From Homarus americanus (Eukaryota; Arthropoda; Malacostraca; Decapoda; Nephropidae), in the NCBI RefSeq assembly GCF_018991925.1, contig NW_024732238.1:8140642-8204641 (forward strand): DNA of 64,000 nucleotides. Direction: 5' to 3'. A program made the translations under genes and the position numbers. The notes beneath the pieces were generated by a model. The model was not told where the DNA came from and made no database searches. It saw only the letters and a program-made list of their open reading frames with translations. Below, piece by piece: positions 34,258 through 47,449 of the stretch (the stretch's first letter is position 1; each line of letters opens with the position of its first letter).

Positions 34258-37200
34258 CAGAGTTGCAAAAAGTACCATAAGTATTGTTACATTGGCAAAG
34301 TTCAATGTGCTCAAGTATAAATAAAAAAGTATCTCATTCATAAAGTACTCAAGTACCAAAAGTAAAAAGTAACAACAAAAGTTTTAATTGTTTCATATAT
34401 TAAACTAAATCCACAGTAAATTATAAAAAACTTGTTAATTAAGATGAAAATAAGACACATAGCATTACACATGTTTATTTGCAAATCTTTTTATATTGAG
34501 ATTAATCAATAACCAATTCTCGAAATTATGGCTGTCCAATCAGGGTCTTTTAGGCTTAAATATAAGCCCAGCATGACCTACCAAAAGGGAATATGTTCAG
34601 CAGCTCTTCTCCCTACAATTCATCAACAGGTAGTGAACAGGCTGAAAATATATCCATCTAACACTGCTTATCTGAACAGTTTAAAGAAAATCCATTGTTG
34701 TTATGTCATTATTGCACTTCAACAACTAAGGTCTTTAAGTGTATTACAAGGTTATTAAAAGAATATTACATAACAAGAAAAAAATATGAAACAGAACTCT
34801 CTGGATTGAAAATCAGATGTATAAGTCTAGTTGTCAACAACTCTGTTGTCACTGAGATGATTGTTATTTACTGTAAAGTGTTATAAAGTATGTAAGTAAC
34901 CACAGAATTTGTCTTGTGAATAAAGAGAAAACTGTAAACTGTACAGTACTATACAGATAAAAATAAGAACAAATAAGTGTAGGAATGCAGTACATTGTAA
35001 CGGGGCCCCCCAGGCACCATTGTGGGTTGTTTGACCTGTGCCCGTGTGGGCTAATTCCCGTAAAAAAAAGTATATATATAAATATAAATATAAAAATGTG
35101 GAAGACGAGTGTGTATCTGGGAGCAGCTGACAGAGGGGAGGGGGGTAGCATGGGTGGGTGGCTCCCTCCCCCTCACTCCCACAAGATTCCTCTCACACTT
35201 CTTTATGCAATTCCATTACAATTCTCATATAATTTAGGATCATTTAGTGCCAGGTTGATAAAACATTATCTTAAAAGAATCAACTTTCATGAAAAAAGAA
35301 TCCCACACTGAACACCATGAGATATTGTTTACAAAGGGCAAACAGCTGATTGGCTTACCACAATGTCTTTCAACACTTGGTAAATTAGTACAGTACAGTT
35401 GTGTATTTATCCCCACTTAATAAATACTATTGTAGTGTACAGTATCTGCATATACCCTGGTTTATTCATTAATCATTTGTCTAAGTGTACAAGTCACCAA
35501 ACTGAGTCATCATATAATACTCAATGGTAGTAAATAACTATACAATGTGTCATAGTGACCCCCTGTTGTAAGCTGGTTTACTGAAAGCTGTCACGAACGC
35601 ATCTGGGTAAACAACCTTCTGACACAATTTATCCTTTTATTTTCAAGTCATATTACAAATTACACACAATACTGTACTGTATTTTCTCTATTACTGAAGA
35701 TGTTAAATTAATCATGATGAACCATAAACCATAAGAGACCAATCATGAGAATATAATACTGAATCAATATACAAATAAACCTGACGAATGCAGCAACACC
35801 TGATCAGCCCCAAACTGCTTACATACTCAAGTGTCTTAGTTCTCAGTAGGCCTATAACAAATCTGATTAAACCACTGTACAGTATTCAGTAAGTGTTGTT
35901 CATCTCATAAGATTTTTTTATATTATTATTTATCTTCTCCCCTCCCCCCTTTTTTTTGTATTTCTGGTGACCAGAGCATCTCAGAGTCTGAAAAAAGCGA
36001 TGCAGGTAGTGGGGTGTTAAGCTTGAGAGATAAGTCGCATAATGTTGAGAAAGACCTCAATAGCTCCATTCCATGCCCTGGGCATGCCAAGTAATGTAGC
36101 TATAAATCTCCTTCAGTTGAGGAGTTTGTGGATGATTGTTCCCTCCATAGTGACCGAGTGAAAGCTGTCCCTCTAATTGGGGTGTGTGGTGGTGTCATTT
36201 TTTATTCTAATTGACAAGTGGCTGATTTTTTCGCACCACATAACATGTGGCGGGTGCTGGGGGGGCAATTGGACTTAGTTACTTAAGCAGAATTTTAAAT
36301 ACACTCAATCTCACAAATATGTATAAATATAGGCTTTATGTAAAGCATTTTAGAATCACAGCCTAACGGGAAGACCAAGCCCCTGAAGGAAAGGTGGGGG
36401 AGAAGAGAAGGGATTTAACCCTTACGCCCTGGGTGGCGTTCCAGAAAGCGAGCCTTTTCCCACCACTGTTTAGATGCCCAGAACGGGTTATCAGGTTCCC
36501 TTGTGACTATTTGCCTGTTATGACACACCTCGGCCACAGGGAAGCTTCCTGAACATAATTATCTACTTTTGTTTGTTTCATTTTCATTGTTTGTCTATTT
36601 TATCATGTTGTATCAAAGTAATACTGTTAAAAGTAGTGTAGTTGTGTTGTAGTGTAGTATTATTGTAAAAATAATGCTGTGATTATGTTATAAATGTATT
36701 TAATTGTGGAATTATATTATTTTATGCATTACTGTACTTGCTCTACCAAACACAAAGACAGCCAGACAGTTGGCAACAGACTGCGTGTGTGTCGCCAAGC
36801 ACTTTCATGAAAAATAATGCAAAAATAAATAAATTCTCAATTAATTATTTATAGGAAATAAGTATTATGATCAGTAAATATATGCATTATTGGCCACCCT
36901 GGACACAAAGGCAAGCGGGAAAATGACCCCTTAGAGCGTAGTGACCGCGAGGCTCGCCGTCAAATAAAAAACCTTTCCCCTTATTTCCCTCGTCACTGAG
37001 GCGCCACAAAGTTTCTAGAGGGACAATATATATTGTTTTTATTACGTCTTTTTTTAATGTTTTATCATTTATAAAGGTTAAAAATTATATTTGGAAAAGT
37101 TGATTATTCTTGTTTTACCCTATGTGGGGGGGGGGGGGTACGGCCAGTGCCATCTGATCTGACTTAACGTCACCTCACCTCATCTCATGAGACCTTTAGG

Positions 37201-37502
37201 TATGTAACCGTGAGGTGTCTCCCCACACCGTACCCTCTAAGGGTCCACCCACACAACTCTTTTACTATGTTTAATAATTAATTAATTTAAAAATATATTA
37301 TTAGTTTGCATGAAACGAGTAGCGATTTTTTATTTTTTTTTCAATTGTATTTGAGTTAAAGTATTAGAGAACCATACTTAAGTAAAAGTAAAAGGTACTA
37401 AAAAATTGGAGTATTTTTTAAAAAGTAAATACAGTACCCCAAAATGTTACTTGAATACCTGTACAGTACTCAAGTAAATTTATTAGTTACTTTACATCGC
37501 TG
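34258..37502. mobile_element. Non-autonomous hAT element with 8 bp target duplication
   Basis: The ends are CAGAGTTGCAAAAAGTACCA and (inverted) CAGCGATGTAAAGTAACT, each followed by repeated ACTTGAGTA/ACTCAAGTA motifs, the classic hAT-type subterminal pattern. The flanks are GGGCTAAG (34250-34257) and GGGCTAGA (37503-37510), an 8 bp target duplication with two changes. No transposase frame is visible in the 3.2 kb interior. The interior holds a GGCCCCCCAGGCACCATTGT repeat block at about 35000 and several unrecognised stretches, including a poly(G) run at 37127-37138. Confidence 0.7.
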
Positions 37503-37539
37503 GGGCTAGAAAGCCTCCCTAAGAAGCATTCCCAAAACA

Positions 37540-37945
37540 GAGCAAAGATCAACTTAGGCCCATGTAACTAAGATGCCAGCGTGCGGGACAAAGGTCCCTG
37601 AGGCAGAAAAAATAAACAGAGCTGTCAATTGTTGTTTGTGGGAATATGATTTCATTCACTCTAGTGCCTGTCACCGTTTCCAAATTAGATTACAATATAT
37701 ACCTGTACTGTATGTATTTTTCCCATACATATTTTGAGTTAAAGCATTGTCTGCTCTTGTAATTCTCCTCACTCACTGCCATATTTCACTGGATTTACTG
37801 TTTTATTAGTTTTTACTAATATAATAGTGTATAATAGTGATTAATCATGGCATTGTAGCCAGGTTAGATTTGTCACTGTAACCACCAGGCCACTGGGCCA
37901 AGTTGTGAGGTGTTATAGTTCTTTTTCAACTCGCATTTTTGGGTA
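37540..37945. repeat. Repeat R, left half of a copy split by element E
   Basis: It is colinear with 32280-32770 up to TTTTTCAACTCGCATTTTTG and then stops at TA, where element E begins. The right half resumes at 40516. Confidence 0.75.
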
Positions 37946-40515
37946 GAGACAGGAAGATCATATGTTTCGTGACTAATTGGTACCAGTTTTAGAGTCGCGA
38001 AAGTTAAAATCGCAAAACGAGTGACATTGAAATACATGCAAATAAGCCTAATTGTTTCCGCGGTGTCATGGTATAACGGCCTACAACCCACGCAGAAAAT
38101 GACATTACAGTAATGTATTCATACATATTTATATTGTACATAGTGTTGATAACAATATTTATATACACTTATACTGTACAATAACTTACCTTGATGGAGT
38201 CAGTGAAATGCTTGACAGGGCTGGTTGATGGATTCCGAGGCAGGGAGGGTTGGTTACTGCTTCCTCCCTGCTCCCTCATCTACACCTCCTCTAACCTCAG
38301 CATCAAATCCCTCAAAGTCTTGAGGCAGCTCTTCCATCATTAAGTCACCCAACACTAGCAGGATCATCATCGGTGGTGCCATCATTATCTCCTAAAGTGA
38401 TGTCTGCCAAGGCATTAACAGGCTGAGCCTTGTGCAGGTACCGAGCATTAACACGGGACATGTACAAGGCCTGATATGCCTCCATACCCTTATCAAAGGC
38501 AGAGCACATAAGGTTCCAGGGATGAGGCCTGGTATTGAATTCTTCTAGCTGTTCACCGAGATGTGCGATGTTTGTGAACAACTCGGTCAGCTGGCATGCT
38601 GTAGGTTCACCAGGCTTTACGTCATCCTCTTGTGTTGCTTGCTGTTCTTCTTGTTCTTCATCATCCTCCAACATTTCTTCAATTGTCGGTTGCCGCTGAT
38701 GTTGAACAACAATTTCTTGCAAATCTTCAACCTGAACATCTGAAAATCCTGGTGCTGGGACTAAGCGCGCTGCCTCCACTGTGTCTATTAGTGTTGCCGC
38801 CACGGACTGCCTCTCTCCGCTTGCTACAGTCTGTTCTGCCCCACTTATCTCGGAGTTAGCGAACAAAGGCTTCCATGCATATAGCACTGTTGCAACATTA
38901 ATCTTACACCATGCCTCAAAAATTCTGTCCACTGCATTTTTAATATTATATTTCTTCCAAAATTCACAAACTGATAACACTTCACGGTTGCGGGGTGGTG
39001 AGGTGCTAGGAGTCGGGTCGTCTAACATCTCCATCTCCTCCTCCTAATTAGCTGGTAGAGCCTGGTCACTGTCAGAGAGTTCTGCCTCAATTTGTTGTGA
39101 CTCAACTAATGAGCGATGTGGTGTTAGGAGGAAGGACGATAACTTGTACATTGGGGTGGCATCCAATTAGAAACTTAGAGTGTCCAGGAGCATTATCCAT
39201 CACCAGGATTACTTTGAAGTTAATATTCTTCCTCCAGCAATACTGATGGGCATCAGGAACAAAGTGCTTGTCAAACCAATCGGTGCATAAAGACATTGTA
39301 ACCCAAGCTTTCTTATTAGACGTCCAATAAACATTGAGCTGCGACATATTGACATTACGGTAGGCTCTAGGACGGGCAGCACGGTTATCAACCAGGGGTT
39401 TCATCAAGAAATCTCCACTTGCATTAGCTGTGAATAAAACTGTAATTCTATCTTTTGAAGTCTTCACACACCTTGTCTGTTTTTCATCCTTGGCAATGAA
39501 CGTGATCTTAGGTGAGCGCTTCCAGAAAATACCAGTTTCGTCACAATTGAAGATCTGGTCTCGGCAATAACCACCCTCTTTCACAAGAGCTTGAAAGACA
39601 GGTGAATATTTTTCTGCTGCTATGACATCAGCCGATGTACTCTCCCCATGGTAGTGGGCAAACTTGACTTCATAACGTTTCTTAAAGGCGTCCAACCAAC
39701 CAACAGAAGCAATGAATGGTGGTGGAGAGTCAACTCGTTTCTTCTGTGCAACTGCAGCATAATAAACACTTGCCTGATGCCTTATCTGTGGCCCAGACAG
39801 GTCACCTTGCTCACGGTTTCTTCTTTCCACCTACTTGTGAAGATACAGTAATCGTCTGTGATAACTAACAGTAGGGTTCGTTGTGAAGTATCAGAGAATG
39901 TCCTGCTACTAGAAAATCTTGAGAATATATTTACAGAAGCAGTTAAGGCTTCCTTGTTCTTCTTACGGGAACGTATGGTTGATTCAAGGCAGTTGAACCT
40001 ATGCATTATTTCACAGGTACGAGCACCACTTATGATCATTTCAAGCATCTCTCGTTTCATTTCAAGGGTGTATTTCCTCTCTTGACCCCCTCACGGTAGT
40101 TACGCTTGGCTTGGGGCTTTCCTCGTTGACCTTCTCTACGGCCATTATTACCACCAGAACCACTCCCGACATTTACATTACGCACTTCACTCATCGTTAA
40201 TACACAAGAATCGCGAATACACAAGAATCGTTAATGTTTCAACAAGAATCTCGCAAAATGTAAGCACAAGGGGTTGTATAATCCAAGGTCACTGCACCGC
40301 TCGCTTATTCAAACTAACTGCCGTTACGCTGTAAACAAAAAACGCTCGGCGGGTCGATGGATAACAAAAGACCGTGACAATGCGAGCTGTCCACTCAACA
40401 ATGACTTGCAAAACTGGTAATAAAAATCGCTATTCTTGAGAGGCTGGAAATTTTAAAAGTGATGCAAAACATATGAATCGCAAATTTAAAATTAGCTAAA
40501 CTTGATATCCTACTG
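37946..40515 (-). mobile_element. Family E Tigger-type transposon with broken transposase
   Basis: The right end reads GATATCCTACTG before TA; the left end near 37950 (CAGGAAGATCATATGTTTCG) is a degenerate inverse. Subterminal GCGAAA, CGCAAAACGAG and TCGCAAA motifs occur at both sides. It contains the transposase pseudogene on the - strand and splits repeat R cleanly. A 3' fragment of the same family is at 20071-20432. Confidence 0.8.
38345..40194 (-). pseudogene. Tigger-type transposase pseudogene, third catalytic residue lost
   Basis: On the - strand: an N-terminus from ATG at 40194 with a glycine-rich basic segment (VGSGSGGNNGRREGQRGKPQ), a helix-turn-helix start (KREMLEMIISGARTCEIMHR, in another frame), then a 242-codon frame with the second DNA-binding part (WLDAFKKRYEVKFAHYHGES), the first Asp (FNCDETGIFWKRSP) and second Asp (VMDNAPGHSKF). 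It stops at PPNTTSLIS, just where the third Asp motif (QP-x-DQG) should follow. After an acidic stretch with a stop, coding resumes as NREVLSVCEFWKKYNIKNAV and an acidic tail to 38345. At least two frame changes plus the missing motif make it inactive. Confidence 0.85.
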
Positions 40516-40925
40516 TATACGTAGAATTCTTCATTTACTTTTACTCAGTTACATGCACACACCATCCTACATACATATTGTGAAAAAAGTAAAAGAAATA
40601 ATTGTCCTAAGGGAAAACACATAATGGGAGGAGAGCACAGAGTGTAGGGGGTGGGGAGCATCGCTCGGGAATCAGCGTCCCAGCTGGTCTTCCTTACTAT
40701 GGTGAAGCACAGAGTGTATGCAAATGGCGACTGTGTTAAACTTTCATTTGGCTTTTAATTACTGGTTTGGCAATACAGTATTTTTTGTTGTAACTTATTT
40801 ATTGGTATTATGTTTATTTACTCCTCACATTTCCTGGTACTGTATATATTATTTTAAGAAAACTATGGCTACAGGAGGAAAATACAACACAAGTTTTTTC
40901 CTAGATACTCCCTGTTCTTTAAATA
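40516..40925. repeat. Repeat R and J-type sequence, right half after element E
   Basis: It resumes with ATTCTTCATTTACTTTTACTC and then follows the interior of family J (GGTTTGGCAATACAGTATTT, GTAACTTATTTATTGGTATT) to about 40910, where the P inverted repeat begins. A piece of the same sequence is inverted at 43137-43230. Confidence 0.7.
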
Positions 40926-41377
40926 AAAATTTCCATTATATTCGCTTGATTTACCCAACTATTTAACTAAACCGAGCGTGATTCCGTTAAATTACACTCT
41001 ACAGTACGTGTTGCTTGGCGCGTCGGGTTTGTTTACATCCGCTCAGTCTGTGTCCTGCCGCCACCGTGTGTGTTGTTCACTGCTACCTCTCGATCAACTA
41101 ATTACAATGGAGCACCTTAGCGTTCGTATGTATTCAAGACATCTTCAGAGGCAACTGAATTTACAGGGAATGAGAGAAGCAACAGGTGAGGTCAATAACA
41201 TGGGAACCACTAATCCACACACCACCTCCACTGCAAATGAAAGAAGAGCATATAAAAAAATGGATGACATAGCACCAGGGTCAGGTCAAAAACATGAGAC
41301 CCACTAACCATCTATCCTACATCCACGTCAAATGCTTTTAAAGCATTTTAACATTAGGCCAGAGTTATTACACACAC

Positions 41378-41570
41378 ACACGAGAGCTCGCACCGATAGA
41401 TATAAGAACAGCACCATCCCATCTATTGTTAAAATAATAAACAACTCCTGATTTATGTACTATACAGCCCTGTAAATGTATTCAATGCATATTATATCAT
41501 TATGTCTAAATCAAATGTAAGTCTGTATATTTTCAGCCACCGGCTGCAACTCTATTAATAAACCGGTTAT
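41378..41570 (+). mobile_element. LINE 3' end, copy a
   Basis: The frame ends with a tail like YKNSTIPSIVKIINNS (here with one change) and a stop. A 3' non-coding stretch follows (CAGCCCTGTAAATGTATTC, GTCTGTATATTTTCAGCCAC), ending in AATAAACCGG and ATT/CA simple repeats. It is nearly identical to 45448-45620. This is the typical end of a CR1/jockey-like ORF2. Confidence 0.65.
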
Positions 41571-41584
41571 TATTATTATTTATT

Positions 41585-41588
<4 letters not shown>

Positions 41589-41616
<28 letters not shown>
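41589..41616. repeat. (CA)n microsatellite
   Basis: About 14 CA units, followed by two copies of GACGTCATGAAGATGGCA. Confidence 0.9.
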
Positions 41617-42145
41617 GACGTCATGAAGATGGCAGACGTCATGAAGATGGCACCCTTTGTGGGCGACGCCGTTTGAAAAAGACAGTCTGGTTTTGGAGAG
41701 AGTGAAGTGTGGGCATGTGTATGTCATCCCACCCCCCCTCCCCCCATGGTGTGATATGCGTATATGTGTGTGAGCACCTTTAAGGTTTTATCCACTTCAT
41801 GAAATGTTTTGTGAGTCACGTGACCTCTGTTTAACTAGCTAGGAAGATAGGTTTATTGTTTTGAGTCTGTCTCTATCTCTCTCAATTATAAATAAAGAGA
41901 AATACGAAAAAAAGGAAAAGAAAAACAAAATATTGTTACATGGTGACAGCGGTTTAGATATTTCTTAAAAATATCCATCCCACACCACTCACACCACGCT
42001 TACCAAATGTAGTTTGAATGTATATCTATTTTGTGTTTGATAAATAATAAGTGTTAGAAAGAGGATTTTTTTTCTTCTGTTGAATTTACTGAGAGAATCT
42101 TGAGGTTGAATTTGAAGTTAATGTGTTTTGATGCTTATCATACTG

Positions 42146-42661
<516 letters not shown>

Positions 42662-43136
42662 ACTGTGATGAATATACTGTGAGATGGAGTATGTTGAGCG
42701 TTGCTTGGCGCGTAATTTAACAGAATCACGCTCGGTTTAGTGAAATAGTTGGGTAAATCGAGCAAATATAACGGAAATTATGATTTAATGAACAGGGGTG
42801 GCTCAAATTAGTCGTTAATTCAAGAAAAACTAATTGGGGGAAGGGGTGTCCGGGATAAGAGGTTGTCCACCTTAGAGCCAATTTTTCCAAAAATACACCA
42901 CCAATGTATCAAAGTTTTATGAAAGAAATACTTGTTTTTTTAATCATTTACTTTTAATTCACTGATAAGGTCTCAGGCTTAACCTTCTCACCACCCTTAA
43001 GGATACCAAAACACTTTCTTAGTGGCCATTGTCATTGTCTAATTTTTAAATAATAATGTAAAAAAACATGATGCTACTTCAGCCTATGGTGAATGTACTA
43101 AATACATAAAAATGATATAATGATATAAAAAATACA

Positions 43137-43570
43137 GTGCCATATTTTATGGGGGAATATTTAGGAAAAAACTTTTGTGTGTATCTTCCTCCTGTAGCCA
43201 TAGTTTTCTCAAAACAATATATACCTCTTGTTGAACTAAGTATACAATGGAGCACCTTAGGTTTTGTCTTTATTCAAGACATCTTCAGAGGCAACTCAAT
43301 TTACATGGATGGACTGTCAAGTCACCATTTCTTGGGTTGGGGATTAGTGGGTCTCATGACCTGAAGATGTCTTGAATAAAGACAAAAGCTTAAGTATTTT
43401 GGGGGAGACCTGAGCTGACCTGACCTAATGCAGTGTCAGATGGAGGTAGGGTGGGGGATTAGTGGTCTCATATTACTGACCTTTCAATGGAATGTCAGGT
43501 CACCCTTTCTTGGGTGAGGGATTAGAGGGTTTCATGACCTGAAGATGTCTTGAATAAGCACAAAAGCTAA
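43137..43570. repeat. Inverted family J piece plus a block shared with 41100-41310
   Basis: 43137-43230 is the inverse of about 40840-40920 (TCCTGTAGCCATAGTTTTC). 43245-43560 shares AATGGAGCACCTTAG and AAGACATCTTCAGAGGCAAC with 41105-41160, and contains two copies of CATGACCTGAAGATGTCTTG. Open frames here are repeat-derived. Confidence 0.6.
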
Positions 43571-45200
43571 AGTATTTTTATGGAAATTGTGATAAGTATA
43601 AGTATAAATGAACAAAGTTGTATCCATTCAACATTATGTTACATAACATTTTAAAATATGGAGTGAGAAAGTAAAAAGGTGTGGATGATTAGAGATATGG
43701 AGTGAGAAGGAGTGGCACACAGTCACACAGATGGCTGGAGTCGGTGATAGGCGTACCTTTTTGGGGAGAGAGGGGGGTAGGGTCACACGGTCAGTTTTCT
43801 CCCCTCCTTCCTCACTCAAGCGTGGCTATTGTAATAGGGAGATGAATTTGATAATATAATGATCCTTAATAAATTCCCTACGAGACGTTTCCAATATGAT
43901 ATCTTTAAATGACAAGTCGGATATTAAGGTAAAAGTAAGTATTTTACTGTATATGAAGGGTACTGGTATTATAAGCTCAAATTATTTCAGTAACATGTCT
44001 TTACTAATTAATAAATAACAAATAAACAATATTTTTGCTCAGTAAGAATGACAGAGGCAGACAAACCTTTTTGGGGGTGCGCGGACAGATTCTATATCTA
44101 CCCCCAATGGTCTCTACACCACGAGTCTCTATGTATAGAACTAAACAATGAATTTATTTGAAATACCTGCATTCTGTAACATTCGATACTGGGGCAAGAT
44201 AAAGACTTCTCCCTGTGAAAAAGCCATAATTTTGAACAACATATTACTGTAATCACTTTGTACTCAAATGTACTAAAATAAAGAAAAAAAATTATCTCTT
44301 ATGCAAACTATGAGACGTTTATGCTCAAATTAATCACTATCTTACAAGGATTCCAACAATGCAAGTTATATTCTCCTAAGTAAAGTCTGTGATATTTTAT
44401 AAGAAAAAAACTTTGAGCCTAAAACCACCTTCATCTATAAAATCCTTAACACTCACCGTCATCTCGCCTCCCTGCTGGCTGAGAGGAGGGGGTTGTGGGA
44501 GGTGGGGTGTTGACAGCCAGGAGGGGAGATTAACGTGTAGTTGTCAGTGGAGACATGGGGTCAGGAACTTAGGATTATAAAAGGCAGGGAGTGTAAGTTT
44601 TTTGCTTATAAAAATTTCACTGACTTGACTTAGCAGAATATAACTCAACATATTTCGCTTTTTACGGACTGAGGTCAGCTCCTAAACTACAACGGAATAA
44701 TAAAAAACAATAAACTTCTAGTCTTTGAGTGATTAAATTGTTAGTGCTGTACACTGAGACAAGAAAAAATAGAGTAAACCCTCAAAAGTCAGGACCATGT
44801 AAATCAGAATTTGGGATAGTCCAGACCCTTTCAGGGCAAGACACATTTAAAATTGCTGCCACCAAACAATCCCTTGGCCTCCTTCCTCCTTCTCACCTGT
44901 GAAGTGAGCAGTTTATTCCCCCAGTCTTAGAATGGACTTGCCCATAATGCTGCACTGTGATTGGTTAGCTATAAGTTAAATACATATTCAGCCACAGAAA
45001 AAAAGGCAAGATTTAAGGTCAAATATATCAAACAATGGTGATGATAACCTGCTTCTGATATGAAGCCAGTAATAAGAACTGCCATCCACTCAAGTTAGCA
45101 ATGCAGATGAGATGCTGTCGGAGCAAACATGCTCCATGGCATCCTTCCTGCTTTGGGTGCCCTGGGATATCAAGGACTGTCATGCCATTGAAAGACTGCT
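43571..45200. other. JNK intron segment, scattered repeat remnants only
   Basis: About 44290-44640 again resembles the family D/H interior (TTATCTCTTATGCAAACTAT, TTCCAACAATGCAAGTTATA). CAAAAGTCAGGACCATG at about 44783 resembles the family N end at 62250. No coding exon recognised. Confidence 0.4.
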
Positions 45201-45447
45201 TTGGCCTGCCTCCACATTGGCGACACGTGGGTGACTTGTTTTTGTTTTACGGAGAAGGGTGTGGGTAGCATGGGAGGTGGACGTCCTCTCTTTCGAGGAG
45301 GGCACGCACGCACACACACACACAGTGACCTCCACCACCAAGCACTGGAAAGGTTTGGCAGCCAACTAATGCACCACCCTCATCATCGCCACCTCCTGCC
45401 ACCGGCAGCCCCCCACCCACCTCACGCAGTCCGCCACTACAACAAAA

Positions 45448-45630
45448 TTCAGCCCATAAGAGCCCGCACCGATAGATATAAGAATAGCACCATCCCATCT
45501 ATTGTTAAAATAATAAACAACTCCTAATTTATGTACTGTACAGCCCTGTAAAGGTATTCAATGCATATTATATCATTATGTCTAAATCAAATGTAAGTCT
45601 GTATATTTTCAGCAACCGGCTGCGAACGCG
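45448..45630 (+). mobile_element. LINE 3' end, copy b
   Basis: The frame ends RTDRYKNSTIPSIVKIINNS and stop, followed by the same 3' non-coding stretch as 41378-41570 and a mixed CA/CG simple repeat at 45625-45655. The sequence 5' of it (45201-45447) does not resemble an RT and appears to be other repeat sequence. Confidence 0.65.
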
Positions 45631-45639
45631 CACGCACGC

Positions 45640-46361
45640 ACACACGCACACACACACCAAAATTAATGTGTCCTTAATGTTTTGTAATAAAAACTCAGGT
45701 AAATGTTTTTGTTTTCCAATCATGATTATCATAATAAAAATACACCCTAAATTGGTTTTCCAATGTGGGAGACTTTACTGTCATCAAGCTCTGGGACACT
45801 GACTCCCTAGGTGGCTTCTGAGAATAAAACATTACTGAAGACAAGCCTCAAGTCAATGTAGAGGGCTCAGGCTGGGCCTCAACGTAGTCATTATCACTTG
45901 ACATTGTTGTGTAGTGACAATACACAATTGGAAACGGCGATATTAATGAAAAAATGCACGCTCCCTTAGCTCAAGACAAGGACTGAAAAAAAGTGCACCA
46001 CCAGCCCTGCCCGGCATGCAGTTCTGCTTGCTGATTGGCTGCCTCCACCAACAAACTCCCTTCTTACCCCTACCCCCAACCCAAGCCCACAAACACACTT
46101 AAGGCCTTATGACATAAGGCCATATGTTTCACACAAAGAATTTGGCGGATGTGCTACATTTCACCACGCAAAAATGATCAAAATGTCGCTTCAATGAGAT
46201 GTGGACCAGAGCTAGGTTTTTGTCTATGGACTTTTAACCATGTGGTCAGTGGCGTCTTTGCACTTCATCCTCATGAGATTAGGGTGTTTCATGAACTGTT
46301 TGCAGTTATAAACATGATTGTGGCCTGGGTGGCGCTTGTGCTAGTTTCTCCACGCAACACC
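45640..46361. other. JNK intron segment, mostly unrecognised
   Basis: From about 46150 rightwards the - strand may be LINE-derived, leading into the RT fragment at 46362. No other feature was seen. Confidence 0.35.
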
Positions 46362-47080
46362 TCATATATTCTCCAGGAGAGAATGGAGAGGGCTGGAAAG
46401 CAGAGGTCCTTCTCCTTTATACACCTTGGCTGGGATTCCATCAGGCCCTGTGGCTTTGTTATTTTTTATGTTGATAGCAGTAGATACCTCCCCACACAAT
46501 GGAGGATAGCTGAGGTGGCTCAGCTCTGGTAGCTGAGGAACCTGCTGGGTAGTGCACATTGTGTTTTGGTTGAGCAGGGAATGTAAGTGCTCTTTCCAGC
46601 ACTGATGGACACCTTCTTCGTCCTTAATTAGGGAGTTACCGTTAGATGACCGGAGGAGACCTGGGCCATGAGTAGCTGGACTATACATTGTTTTAATGGA
46701 ATTGAAAAATTCACGCATCATGTTGATTTGCAAATTTTTATTTATTCACGCTTTATTTTTACACAATTCTTTCATTAGATTGCAGAGTTTGCTCTGGGCC
46801 ATTGCTTTCTTCTGCCGGAAGGTATCAGCTTTGGTTCGAGATTGAGGGTTGTTCTGCTCATCAGTGAAGGCAGCATGATTACCATTGATGAGAACATTGA
46901 TTTACTGGTTATTTTCATCAAACCAATCCTGGTGTTTTCTTTCAATTTGGTCAAGGTTCCTGCTGCAGGTTTTTGTGACGACAGCACTCAGATTTAGGTT
47001 GATCGTTGTTGGGTTGTTTATCAGCCCATCGTTGAGCTGCTCTCTGAAAGCATGTTCTACTGCTTGATACTCCAGTTGCT
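46362..47080 (-). pseudogene. LINE ORF2 fragment, minus strand (linker and RT start)
   Basis: On the - strand: HAFREQL and LINNPTTI-type linker pieces near 47040, FRQKKAMAQSKLCNLMKEL in another frame, then a 123-codon frame containing MMREFFNSIKTMYSPATHGP, LIKDEEGVHQCWKEHLHSLL and TGPDGIPAKVYKGEGPLL, which is the first RT motif. It is the same family as 2946-4137 and overlaps it in content, but truncated after the first RT block. Several frameshifts; inactive. Confidence 0.75.
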
Positions 47081-47449
47081 TGGTGTTAAAACCTCTCCTG
47101 GAGGCTTGTTGCCTTTGCCATTTTGGGGCAACATGAAAGGGGAGTCACAGTGGTCTGAGCCATGCATGGCTCGAGTGATGAGGACATCTCAGCGATTTCT
47201 TTCTCTGACAATGAGATGCCAGTAAGATCTTGTATTTTGATAGTAATATAGACTGAAAAAATTGCACCATATTCAAATTTGCCAAATTCAAATACATAAA
47301 CTAATGGAAAAAATAACAATATAGACTGGCCACTCTACATCAACCTCTGATTTTTCCATTTATAACCTTCATATGATACAAATTCTGCCTTTATTGACCT
47401 GATTGTGCTTTCCGGAAACTGGTTTTTAGGCCTTCCTCAAGCAACTTAA
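47081..47449. other. No recognised feature
   Basis: Some - strand LINE linker sequence may continue to about 47160. Beyond that I recognise nothing. Confidence 0.35.

Noticed and set aside
45201..45527. 108-codon frame as a complete gene
   Set aside because: Only the last ~25 codons resemble a LINE ORF2 end; the rest runs through CA repeats and unrelated repeat sequence.
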